A stretch of 64,000 bases of DNA. Origin: Bilabrum cf. latius (taxonomy: Eukaryota; Bigyra: Bicosoecida; Bigyra; Bicosoecida). Both the position numbers and the translations under genes were made by a program. The stretch's first letter is position 1; every line of letters starts with the position of its first letter. The DNA is taken from contig OZ237744.1 in assembly GCA_965178125.1 (NCBI GenBank), positions 1,178,001-1,242,000 on the forward strand. The letters are read 5' to 3'. A model generated the notes under the pieces. The model ran no database searches, was not told the DNA's origin, and worked only from the letters and a program-made list of their open reading frames with translations. Below, piece after piece: positions 41,416 through 51,478 of this stretch.

Positions 41416-42572
41416 TCATGCCATGACTGACCCGGGCATGACGGCGAAGGTCATCTGGATCGGCCTCTCGAACCCGTCCGAGTCGCGGCCTGCTCGCTTC
41501 GTGCTCAACGAGGGCCGCACGAAGCTACTCCCCTCCTTGGTCAGCACCACGACGGTGTCATCGCCCGCCCCCTCGGCCACCATCCGCCCTCTGGGAGACA
41601 GCGCCCTCCTAGCGCCAGGGCGGCCATGGCCCCCTCCCCCTCCCCCTCCCCCTCCACCCCTCCCCCTTGAGGACCCCGCCCCCGCCCTGGGGGATGTGCG
41701 GAACCCCTCCGCGGCGCCCACTCCCTCATCGTCCCTGTTCATGCCGTGTCCCTCCGCAACCACCGTGGGGAACACGAGCGGGCGCGGCATGCCGAGCCTC
41801 CTCGCGTCGTTGCACATGTGGGCGAGCACCTGCACTGCCTTGGTGGCGCCCCACTGGCCCTCCCCCACCACCACCGCGGGCCGATCGGAAGCAAGCTCGT
41901 GCAGACAGGCCAGGGATAGCTCCTTGCTGTGGGTTTCCTTGTCGGCAACCACCCTGCGAGCGCTTTGGGGTCATGCAGGCGTGCAGGTGTTGGTGCGAAG
42001 GCACGGGGAGGCAGGCGGGTGGCACCGCTTGCCCTCCTCCAGATTACGGGGCGCGAACACGACTAAAAAGTGGACATGTACTGTAGTTCTTACCTGTACG
42101 CCTCCGTATCAACTCCTAGGAGCCCGTCTTGCAACAATCGGGGTGGGGGGGACGAGAGACATTCCCCTTCAAACTGCAGCCGTGGCACCGATCCCTCCTC
42201 ATTCGAGCGCCGCTACCGCTTCGTGAAATACTCTACCTCCAACTGAAATCCAATGTCTCCTCTAAACTACGTTGATTCTACCAGCTTGCCCATTTTTCGC
42301 AGCTTTGTTGCGTGGCGCCGTGCTAAGTCGACCACTTTGAACGCGCGGAGCAAATTGAACTCGCTACGACCAAATACCTTAACGTGTTTGTCGTCACAAG
42401 CAACAGACGAACCTAACCAAACCCCGGATTCCATGAAACGAGTGGCTCGCGTAACTGTCATTCCTTCCTGGCGCGACCCCATCCCTGTTGAAGTGCCGCT
42501 GAACATTCTAAATCGCTTCCCACATCCGCACACCACACGTTTACCAATTCCTGCAGTACGCCACCTGGACAT
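41416..42572 (-). CDS. unknown protein with Alba-superfamily-like segments
   Basis: Exons 42094-42572 and 41416-41953 with a 140-nt intron (GTAAGA...CGCAG, phase 2) give 338 residues. TAGs at 42267-42269 and 42213-42215 are read as Gln. Two segments have the beta-alpha-beta look of Alba/SpoVS nucleic-acid-binding proteins: [20 protein letters not shown] in exon 1, and [20 protein letters not shown] with a late strand [11 protein letters not shown] in exon 2. A Gly-rich loop interrupts the second. This similarity is by eye and weak. The matching splice phases and the continuous reading across both TAGs make the gene itself fairly secure. It is divergent from ETF-beta by 122 bp. Confidence 0.55.
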
Positions 42573-42694
42573 GCCGAGCGCCACCTTCCAGGCCCAGGGT
42601 TGGCCAACTGAAAATCACGGCACTCATACTGCACTGCACAATATTATGTATATCAGATTCCGGCAGAATTCCATACCGGATCCAAACTGCTGAA

Positions 42695-43563
42695 ATGCGC
42701 GTGCTAGTTGGAGTAAAGCGAGTTGTCGATTATGCTGTCAAGATCCGTGTAAAGCCGGACAAGCTTGGTGAGCCCAGTTGGCAACTATTTTACATCCTGG
42801 AGCGGGAACCAGTACGCGTGCGTGTTGATACGATCGCTCGCGCTCCATTCCGTCTCAACGTACCGCAGGAGTTGATATTGGTAGCGTAAAGATGTCTATG
42901 AACCCTTTCTGCGAGATTGCTGTCGAGGAGGCGGTTCGATTGAAGGAAAAGAAGATTGCATCGGAGGTGGTCGCAGTCTCTGTCGGCCCGAAGCAGGCCC
43001 AGGAGCAGCTCCGCACCGCGCTGGCCATGGGCTGCGATCGAGCGGTGCATGTGACAACAGATATGCGCTTGGATCAGGAGCTGCAGCCCCTCGCGGTGGC
43101 CAAGGTTCTCAAGCACGTGTCTGAGAAGGAGGAGCCCAACATGTGGATTCTTGGCAAGCAGGCCATCGATGACGACAGCAACCAGACGGGACAGATGCTT
43201 GCCGCATTGCTGGACTGGCCGTAGGCAACGTTTGCTTCCGAGGTAAAGGTGTCCGAGGACAAGACCAAGGCCGAGATTGTGCGCGAGATCGACGGCGGCC
43301 TGCAGACAATCGAGGTGGACCTCCCCGCGGTGATCACGACCGACTTGCGGCTGAACGAGCCCAGGTACGCCACGCTGCCCAACATCATGAAGGCGAAGAA
43401 GAAGAAGATCGATGCCATGTCCATCGAGGACACGGGCGTGGACGTGACTCCGCGGCTGGAGGTGCTCGAGGTGTCGGAGCCCCCGCAGAGGGAGGCCGGC
43501 GTCACCGTGGAGAGCGTGGACGACCTCGTGGACAAGCTCAAGAACGAGGCGCAGGTCATCTGA
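42695..43563 (+). CDS. ETFB: electron transfer flavoprotein beta subunit
   Basis: Exons 42695-42767 and 42869-43563 (101-nt intron GTGAGC...CGCAG, phase 1) give 255 residues, the size of animal ETF-beta. Conserved blocks: [56 protein letters not shown] (AMP/FAD region), [18 protein letters not shown] (the recognition loop docking onto dehydrogenases). It forms a dimer with ETF-alpha and carries electrons from acyl-CoA dehydrogenases to ETF-QO in mitochondria. The single TAG at 43222-43224 falls in LDWPQATFAS, where the family has a conserved Gln. Tandem TGA TGA ends it. No separate targeting peptide is visible, as in other ETF-beta proteins. Confidence 0.97.
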
Positions 43564-43829
43564 TGAGGCAGATGGGTGGCTGATTGGGGGCAGGGCGGGA
43601 CTCGTGTAAAGTGCAAAATCGATAGTAATTGCCTGATTCCACCGCAGCACATCACATCACGATGCAATTAGCCGATCGCTCCGGCCTCTTCAGCGGCACT
43701 GCTGAAGCGCCAAGCCTTCGTTTGAGAAATGAACCCAGCTGTGCCCCATCTCCTGGCTTGGACAGCCGACAGCCTGCCTTGACGTTTCGCAAAATATGAA
43801 ACGATGAAAACAAGAACGCTCGAGGACAT

Positions 43830-44864
43830 TTGCTGTACAGCTTCGCTTGCATGTCAAAAGCGCGCGAAGTACTCGATTCATTATCAGTGGCAGGTCTTGG
43901 GCCGTTCAATGACTCGAGGCCAACGCAGTCACAAATGGTGCAGCTTGTTTGTCGCTTGGAGGACCGCGTGATTCGTTCGTGGCCCACCGAGGAAAGAGCA
44001 TGCCTGCGCAAAGATGACCGGGACTGGTCTCAGCATTTTTCGAAGTATCTCATCGGTTTAGAGTGCCCGTATGCACGACCCGGGATGGCCTTGGCCGAAT
44101 CAATGTATCCGCTCCTAGCCCAGTGGCTGCTGCAGGAGGCCATCGCTGTATCGCACGAAGACGCCGAAGACAGATTAAAATCATTGCAGCCTTCGCATGC
44201 AGGCTCTAAGCGACCTCGAGCTCGAGACGCTCCCGGCGTCGAAGCCTCTAGCGCCCCGGCTAGACCATCAAGCAGCGCCGCTGCCAGCCCCGCAGCAGAA
44301 CCAAAGCATGATAGGCCTGCCGCAAGCGGAGCAGACGATGCAGAGCCTCGCCCCGCGGAGCCGATTGGGCCTGAACTGGCAAGGGAGGTAGGCGCCCTGT
44401 GCGACCTCCTCGGGGTGCCCGAGCACCCTCCTCTCTCCGGGGAGAGCACCACTGGCACTGGCAGTGCCGCTGGGCCGTCGAGCGGCGCGGGGAGTGATTC
44501 GAAGATCGCGACGGCCGACCGGGCCGGTCTCGTCGCGGCTAGTGCGGCCAGCCTCGGGGTGGGCCGGGAGGACGTGGAGGTGCTGCTGCGACTGCGGTCC
44601 GCAGTGCTCGTCGCAAAGGGCAGCGTGCTCCCCTCCTTCCGCCGAGCAAGTGCTCCGGCCCCCCGCGGCGATGTTCTGGAAGACTTCCCACCGGGGGTGT
44701 CTACGGGCGATCGTCGGCTGGACCGGCTCGCCTCCGTGCTCCGCATGCTGCAGGTGGCCCGCCTGAGGGACGCGCAGGATCGCGTGAATGGACTGCTCGA
44801 GGCTGCGCAGGAGTACACGGCTGATCCCAAGACAGAGAGTAGGCTCGGCAAGGTGGGAAGATGA
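43830..44864 (+). CDS. RTRAF: RTRAF / C14orf166 (hCLE) family RNA-associated protein
   Basis: Single exon, 344 residues, TGA stop, no TAG. The start may be 43830 or the ATG at 43851 (MSKAREVL). Residues ~35-90 match the family N-terminus (VCRLEDRVIRSW, DWSQHFSKYL, CPY). The C-terminus matches strongly: RMLQVARLRDAQDRVNGLL and DPKTESRLGKVGR, the family's signature ending. The linker (~120-240) is an Ala/Ser/Pro-rich expansion, making this protein about 100 residues longer than the animal form. In animals RTRAF joins the tRNA-ligase complex and RNA-transport granules and interacts with RNA polymerase II; the same role here is inferred. Confidence 0.88.
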   Translation: MLYSFACMSKAREVLDSLSVAGLGPFNDSRPTQSQMVQLVCRLEDRVIRSWPTEERACLRKDDRDWSQHFSKYLIGLECPYARPGMALAESMYPLLAQWLLQEAIAVSHEDAEDRLKSLQPSHAGSKRPRARDAPGVEASSAPARPSSSAAASPAAEPKHDRPAASGADDAEPRPAEPIGPELAREVGALCDLLGVPEHPPLSGESTTGTGSAAGPSSGAGSDSKIATADRAGLVAASAASLGVGREDVEVLLRLRSAVLVAKGSVLPSFRRASAPAPRGDVLEDFPPGVSTGDRRLDRLASVLRMLQVARLRDAQDRVNGLLEAAQEYTADPKTESRLGKVGR

Positions 44865-45187
44865 CAGAGGATTGGAGAACATGCTGGGAAAGGCGGGGGA
44901 GTTTTGAGGCCTCGAAGCCGTCAGGTTCTTACGAGGGGGATGGCCCAGCTGGTAGTGCCTTGCTACCACAGCTGTTTAAACATTGACCCAGTGCGCTGCG
45001 CACGTGCTGCTGCACCCGCATTGTGCAAGCATCCCTGGATTTGCCGCACACCCTCGATGTGCACTGCACGATGAAGTCGTGGGACTCGCCGACACTTCGC
45101 TACACCAAGTCTAACTCTGCTCAACCCAACTAACTAAATCGCAGCACTGCATCTGGTACTTGATAGTTTCAAAAGGCTGACGGCTCA
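44865..45187. other. intergenic region
   Basis: 323 bp between RTRAF and the transporter, both on the plus strand. No recognisable element. Confidence 0.4.
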
Positions 45188-46969
45188 ATGCTTGCCGAGC
45201 AAGGCGATGCTGTGCCTCCCAGGAAGGATTCCACGCCACTTCTGAACGGCGAGACGAACGAGGTGCAGGTCTACGCCATTCGATGGGTGATTCTGATCGT
45301 ATTTGCCATTGGGGCCATCGTAAATGCCATCACTTGGATCTCATTTGCCCCGATCAGCGAGGAAAGCTCCGTCATTCTTGGCGTGTCGTAGGAAGCCATC
45401 AACATGCTATCTCTATGCTTCCTCATCGCGTACATTCCAGGATCTATTTTGAGTGTTTGGATGCTTGATGCCCATGGACTAGCTGCGTCATTATCACTAG
45501 CTGCGTGGCTTACGGCAGTGGGCTGCTGGGTGCGGTATCTGGGGGTGATCCTGCTGCTTCCGAAAGGCCACACTACCGCATCGTTCGTTGTGATGATGGT
45601 GGGACAAATCCTGGCCGCTTTGGCGCAGCCGATGTATGTGAACGTGCCGTCCCGCCTCAGCGGGGACTGGTTTGCCGTTAAAGAACGGGAGGCCGCCACT
45701 ACGATCGGCTCGATGGCCGGCCCGCTCGGGAACGCATTCGGGTCTTTCGTCCCTACCCTGATCGTCTCGGCGGGCGCGGCGGCGACCCGGCTGCAGTTCG
45801 ACCGGTTGCTAGTCATCGAGGCCGGCTTGGCGACCGGGGTTGCGATCGGTCTCTCCCTCGTGGCAAGGGACCGGCCCCCAACCCCGCCGAGCACCAGCAC
45901 GGAGGCCCGCGTGATCCACCGCGCCCTCTCCCTGCACCGCATGGCGAGCGCGGGCTCGGAGGCGGGCTCGCATCATTTTTTCGGGGCACAGGACGACCAC
46001 GATGGGGAGGGCTCATACCAGGGCCGCGAGGAGGGGGAGGAGCAGAAGCAGCAGCAGGAAGAGGCTGGCATCGTGCCTGCCAGCCCCCCCGTCACGCCCG
46101 TCACTCCCGCCATGCCAGGGACGAGCCGATTGTTCGCAGGTGAAGAGGGGGGGGAGGAAGGGGGGATCCAATCCCTAGACTCTCCCCGGCTGGAGGCATT
46201 GGAGAAGGGGGTGGGAGGCGCCGCTCGGGGGGGTGCCCCGCCCTTGCACCTGGAAGCGACGGAGTACGCCGCCCGCACGTCTGCGCTGCACCGGCTGGGC
46301 GTGGAGGTGTGGGTGCTCCTGCACGACGGTCCCTTCCTTCGTTTGACGCTGGCCATGGGCTGCGGGGTCGGACTGTTCAACTCGTTCCTGACTCTAATGG
46401 CGCAGGTCGTGGCGCCGTGCGGGTACGACTCCGGGGCTGCTGGGATCTTCGGAGCCATTTTGATCGTGAGCGGGCTGGTGGGCGCGGTGGTGGCTGGGGT
46501 TGTGCTAGAGAAGTGCCAGGCACACACTACAATCATTCGGTGCTGGGCCGTGGGCTGCATGGCGGCCACGGTCCTCTTCGTGCTGCTGCTGCGGAGGGAC
46601 ATGCAGGCCCCGCTCGCTGTGTCCTTCGGGATACTCGGGTTCGCAATCCTGCCTCTGCTGCCGCTGACATTCGAGGTCGCAGCCGAGCACACCTACCCGA
46701 TCCCTGAGGACAGCGCAGCCGCTGTACTGATGAGCTCTGGGCAGATCTTTGGGATGATCTTCATCTTCAGCCAGCAAGCCCTGCTGCAGCTGCAGGACCG
46801 CTGCGTGATGTTCCCGCCCATCTGCATCTTCCTCATCGTCGCGTTCGCTGTGGGTCTGGCGTTCATGATGAGCTTTGAGGCAGAGCCCCGAAGGTCAAGG
46901 TTCGACCGCAAGCAGGGCACCTTGTTGAAGGGCAAAGAAGCGGAGAGCCTGCTGGGGGACGTGGCTTGA
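45188..46969 (+). CDS. MFS transporter of the FLVCR (SLC49) type
   Basis: Single exon, 593 residues, TGA stop. TAG at 45389-45391 is read as Gln (VSQEAINMLSLCFLIAYIP), inside the loop before the second membrane segment; the standard code would cut off eleven of twelve helices. About twelve hydrophobic segments are visible, with a long acidic/Gly-rich cytosolic loop (~250-350) after helix 6. Family-like parts are RWVILIVFAIGAIVNAITWISF in helix 1 and a VWMLD motif ending helix 2. FLVCR proteins in animals move choline, ethanolamine or haem-related substrates; the substrate here is unknown. Confidence 0.83.
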
Positions 46970-47324
46970 TGGCCGCCGATTGATCGTGACGATGCGGAGC
47001 GCGAGAGGGTCGGTCGGACGGAGGCGGCGGTACATGCTGGAGCGGTTGGTGAAAAGGTATTGTACGGGGTGCATCTGCATGCTGGGAGCAAGCCCAAGTA
47101 AAGGGCCGGCCACACAGGGGGCAGTCGCCGCGGGTGCATGAATGCCGCAGCTACCGGCCCAATGGCGAATGGCGCACCAGCCTGCGAGCGAGTGCAAGAC
47201 GCTGCAACTCATTCAAATAATGAGTTCGTTCTGTCCATTTATTAATGCATTTATTAATGCGGGTACCAAATGAAGTTAGAGAGGGGGCTGGCACACAGCT
47301 GCCCACCTCGGCCTGACACGCCCG
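46970..47324. other. convergent intergenic region
   Basis: 355 bp between two stop codons. It includes an AT-rich patch at ~47210-47265 with two direct copies of atttattaatgc (about 47238 and 47250), likely 3'-end/polyadenylation sequence. No gene seen. Confidence 0.5.
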
Positions 47325-48069
47325 TCAGCGACCCATTTCCTGGAAGTTCGTGTGCCCTGTATCCGCATTGTGCGCCTGTGCCGCCTTCATCCCCGTCAGC
47401 GGGGCCATGCATTGCATGCACATGAGCTTAGCACCGCTCTCATCCACGTAGTCGTGCCTCCTCTTCTGCTCCGCCGCCAGCGCCAGAGCCCCTGCCTGGG
47501 CCCTTGCTGCACTCCCGTCTCCTATGGAAAACCTGCACCGAGCACCAGCACCGGTCCCGGCGGCGCAGAAGTCGTAGTGAACTCCGTTGAATATCAAAAA
47601 AATGGCTTCTTTCGGTCCCCTACTAGCTGACCCTGCTCCGGCCCCTGCCCCTGCCCCTGCCCCTGCCCCTGCCCCTGCCCCTGCCCCAGCCCCTGCCCCT
47701 GCCCCTTGCCCGAAGGAGTACACCTTCCCTGACTTGACCTCCACCGCCCTCATCTCCACACCCAGTTTCTCAGCCAGGATCTCAAGCTCAATGGCGCCCC
47801 CCCAGTGAGCGGGGTCCTGGATCCACCGGCAGTACTCCCCCGGGGATTTCCCCAGTACGGGGGCAGACCACCGGCCGGGGCTGGACCTAACCTGCTCGGC
47901 GATCTGCGCCCGCAACGCGCCCTCCTGCCCCTTCTTGCCCAGCGCGGCCTGCCCCACGCAGTTGAAGAGGCAGTTGTTGTTCGCCGGGACGCTCACCACG
48001 CGCAAGCCCGGCAGAGGACCAGCAGCAGCGGCAACACCTCCACCTCCACCTCCACCTCCACCTCCGCCG

Positions 48070-48152
<83 letters not shown>

Positions 48153-48719
48153 GGCCTCTGGCCCAGCGCCAGGGCGAGCACCGCCGCATGCAGAGCACTT
48201 ATTGTCGGATGCATCGTTGTGGAGCGTGCATTTGGGGCATGCCCAGCCTTTGGGTGCCACGGCGCTACTGCTCGCGGTTGAGCCGCTTGCACAGCCTGCA
48301 GACCCTCCAAGCGATACCCCACACATGTGACAGGACGATGCGGATGGGCCATTCGCAAATGTACATATAGGGCAGCACCTAACATCTGGAGCCGGTGCCG
48401 CGACGGGCGGCCGACTAGGCGAGCTTGGAGCATCTGCTTCGCCAGCGTCTGCTCGGTTCCTCACAACGAGCTGGGACATGTGAGTGACGCCAGCCTCGCG
48501 CAAAGACGCTCCTGAATTTGATATATCAATAAGCTCTCTACTATGCTTTACTTCAATCTCCATCCGATCAATACTTGGGCCGCCATGGCCAGCTATCTGG
48601 GCTGCAAGCTCTCCAAGCGTGGATTGTTCAGTCAAACCGGCTGTCTTGAACGTCGTAAATCGAGTGGCAGTATCCCCAGATACCACTTTTAACCTGATCG
48701 CCTTCGGTTTGGCCGCCAT
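47325..48719 (-). CDS. YOD1: OTU deubiquitinase of the YOD1/OTU1 type with two extra RanBP2 zinc fingers
   Basis: 464 residues, single exon, TGA stop, no TAG. Order: an N-terminal ubiquitin-like/UBX-like region (~1-90), two RanBP2-type zinc fingers (CPICTFANG...CHMCG ~116-133; CPKCTLHND...CSACG ~161-178), a Gly-Ser run, the OTU domain with catalytic Cys in NNNCLFN (near 249) and His in NGVHYDF (near 381), and a C-terminal C2H2 finger (CMQC...H...H). YOD1 partners p97/VCP in ER-associated degradation. The Asp usually found two or three residues before the Cys is replaced by Asn. A (GCCCCT)n hexamer tract puts an Ala-Gly run inside the OTU domain between the Cys and His. The two RanBP2 fingers are not part of animal YOD1. 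Confidence 0.9.
47639..48150. repeat. two hexanucleotide tracts inside the OTU gene
   Basis: (GCCCCT)n at ~47639-47706 encodes an Ala-Gly run within the OTU domain. (GAGCCT)n at ~48067-48150 encodes a Gly-Ser run in the linker after the second zinc finger. Both keep the reading frame whatever their length. Confidence 0.93.
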
Positions 48720-48895
48720 CCCGGTCCGAGGGGCGTTTTCGTCGGCTCAAGAATGGCCAAGCAAGTCTCGATTTGGTTCCGCTCCGCGCAGCATCTGCAA
48801 TGCGCGGCGCCGACTATCGCACTCATCATTCAATGCCCGAAAGCCACGCAAAACGCAACCATTCTAGGTTACGCAACATATCAAAGTTAATTGCA

Positions 48896-50158
48896 ATGCT
48901 TGGTAGAGTTGCAAGGACATGCGCGGGCTCACGATCATGGTCCATTGGATTGAAGCGCTTGACCAGCAATGGGATCCGAAGTATGTCATCTACGTCAGGC
49001 ATTGATATTATCAGCCCTCTGATCGGCTTGAACGAAGACTAGCGAGCTTACCACGAGATGGCTGAGCAGTTTGCAAAGGCTGAGTTTGCGCCTAGAGCCG
49101 CGGAGTGGGACGAGAAGCAAATTTTCCCGGAGGATCAGCTGAAGCAGGCTGCGTCCCTGGGGTTTGGCGGAATGTTCGTCGACCCAGAGTTTGGCGGCTC
49201 GGGACTGAGCCGCATGGATGGAACGATTATCTTCGAAGCCCTTTCCGCTGGCTGTACGTCAACTGCCGCGTACATTACAATCCACAACATGTGCGCGTGG
49301 ATGATCGACTCGTTCGGTAGCACCTATTTGCGAGAGAAGTACCTGCCCGAGCTGTGCTCGATGGACAAGTTCGCCTCGTATTGCCTCACAGAGTCGGGGG
49401 CCGGCTCTGATGCGGCTGGCTTGAGCACGCGGGCGGTGCGTGACGGAGACGAGTACGTGCTGAACGGCTCGAAGATGTTCATCAGCGGCGGCGGGCGGTC
49501 CGACGTGTACGTGGTGATGGCTCGCACTGGCGGGGAAGGGCCCAAGGGCATCTCGACCTTCGTGGTGGACAAGGGGACCCCCGGCCTGTCCTTCGGCAAG
49601 AACGAGACCAAGCTGGGCTGGAACTCGCAGCCCACGGCAGCCGTCATACTGGAGGACGTGCGTGTCCCCGCGAGCCACCTGGTGGGCGAGGAGGGGCAGG
49701 GATTCACCTTCGCCATGAAGGGGCTGGACGGGGGCCGCGTCAGCATAGGGACGTGCTCCATTGGGGCGGCCTACCGCTGCCTGCAGGAGGCGAGGACCTA
49801 CGTAAAGGACAGGGAACAGTTCGGCAAGCCCCTGGCCGCCAACCAGTCCGTCCAGTTCAAGCTAGCCGACATGGCCACCTCGCTGCAGCAGGCCAGGCTC
49901 ATGGTCAGACAGGCCGCGCAGATGCTGGACGCAAAGGACCCAAACGCGCGGGCCATGTGCGCGATGGCCAAGCGCACGGCCACGGACCAGGGGTTCGATA
50001 TCTGCAACGAGGCGCTGCAGCTGCACGGAGGGTACGGCTACCTGCGGGACTACCCGGTGGAGCGGTTCGTGCGGGACTGCCGCGTGCACCAGATCCTCGA
50101 AGGGACCAACGAGGTGATGCGGGTCATCCTCGGGAGGCAGGTGCTGGCGCACGACTGA
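48896..50158 (+). CDS. ACAD8: isobutyryl-CoA dehydrogenase (ACAD8-type acyl-CoA dehydrogenase)
   Basis: Single exon, 420 residues, ATG 48896 to tandem TGA TGA. The first ~35 residues are Arg/Ser rich and lack acids, a typical mitochondrial targeting peptide. Matches to ACAD8: [59 protein letters not shown], and [12 protein letters not shown], which contains the catalytic Glu. It converts isobutyryl-CoA to methacrylyl-CoA in valine breakdown and passes electrons to ETF, whose beta subunit is encoded 5.3 kb away. One TAG at 49040-49042 reads GLNED-Q-RAYHE, at the position where animal ACAD8 has GLNEEQKE, an exact Gln. Confidence 0.95.
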
Positions 50159-50406
50159 TGAGTTGGTTGGTGGCGGTCGGTGTGCGCTCGCTCCCGGTGC
50201 ACCAAGAGGGGCGGAGCGATTCGCCCCCACTGTGTTTGTGATGTCGGTGGTGGTGCACGGGTCTTGAAAAATGTGAATGCCGGCGGGTACTGTCGTCTTG
50301 GTACCTGCTTATGTACAAATCCACTTTGCACAAGCACAAGCACAGTCACACACGCCTCGATGGGCACCAGCAACGAGCCAGCCCCGAGGCCTGGGTCCCT
50401 GGGTCC

Positions 50407-51336
50407 TCAGTAGTCGAAGTCGCCTGTGGGCGCGGCCACCCCCGCAGGCGGCACGATGGCGTCCCTCACTTCCTTGCTGATCGCCACATCCACAGCGAGG
50501 GCGCCGTCTCGGTTCCGCAGCTCGGTGCTGGCGCCGCGCGACACCAGGCGAGCGCAGAACCCGGCGAAGCCGCATCTGGCCGCGATGTGCAGCGCGGTGT
50601 CGCCCATCTTGTCCTGGTGATCCAGGCTGGCCCCGCGCGTGACGAGCATCTTGAGCGCGCCCGAGTGCCCGTTGGCAGCGGCCATCATGACGGCGGTCGT
50701 GCCCATCTCCGTCTGAGCGTCCATGTCCAGGTCGAGCTCCTCGGCGATGAGCACCTTCACCGCGTTGATGTTTCCAGCTTTGCAGCAGAGGTGCAGCGGG
50801 GTGATACCGCGCGCATCTGTAGCGCTAGCGTCTGCCCCTGCCTCCACCAGAAGCTGAAGTTCAGCTTCGCGGCCGTACGCTGATGCAAAGTGCAGCGGCG
50901 TCCACCCGCCGTCCGCGCGGCTGTCGTAGTCTGCCTGTCGGACGCTCAGGAGATCCCTTACAACATCGCTGTACCCAGACCGACAAGAATGGGCCAACGC
51001 AGTCATTCCAGACCCGTCTTTTGCATCCACACCGACACCAACTTTCATTGCGAGCTTTGGAACGCCACTGCCGTCGTCTCCAGCTCCTGAGGCTGGCCCG
51101 GGGTCTCCCTTGCTCTCGCCATCTTCATCTTTTCGTGTGACGCGAATCTTTCCGTCAATTAAATCTCCTAGCCGCTTCGCATCACCAAGCCTACCGAGCT
51201 CTGAAGGCGAGTACGATGATCCAGGTTCATCAATGGGTACAGACACCCCAGAGTCTTGGCCCTTGCCTCTGGCAGACCGCTTCGTGGTTCTACCGCTTTT
51301 CCTTCCAGATCGACGCCCACTAGTCGTGGATGCCAT
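50407..51336 (-). CDS. ankyrin-repeat protein
   Basis: 309 residues, TGA stop, no TAG and no intron seen. The N-terminus (~1-95) is basic and then acidic, probably disordered, with RKSGRTTKRS-type clusters that could be a nuclear signal. Residues ~105-290 hold about five to six ankyrin repeats (GWTPLHFASAYGREAELQLL, GITPLHLCCKAGNINAVKVL, GDTALHIAARCGF). It is a protein-interaction scaffold of unknown partner. It is convergent with ACAD8 (248 bp) and co-directional with the coiled-coil gene upstream. Confidence 0.85.
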   Translation of the reverse strand: MASTTSGRRSGRKSGRTTKRSARGKGQDSGVSVPIDEPGSSYSPSELGRLGDAKRLGDLIDGKIRVTRKDEDGESKGDPGPASGAGDDGSGVPKLAMKVGVGVDAKDGSGMTALAHSCRSGYSDVVRDLLSVRQADYDSRADGGWTPLHFASAYGREAELQLLVEAGADASATDARGITPLHLCCKAGNINAVKVLIAEELDLDMDAQTEMGTTAVMMAAANGHSGALKMLVTRGASLDHQDKMGDTALHIAARCGFAGFCARLVSRGASTELRNRDGALAVDVAISKEVRDAIVPPAGVAAPTGDFDY

Positions 51337-51478
51337 TGCTGTTTTGTTGAATGGGTGCTATTGGTGTGCGACGCTGGTTCCGTTCGCCGATCGCCAAACG
51401 GCAACCCTTGAGTAGACCTGGTCGCAAATCGGTTCACCGCAGCAAACCCACTAGCAGTATCTTCGTTTCGGATGAAAA

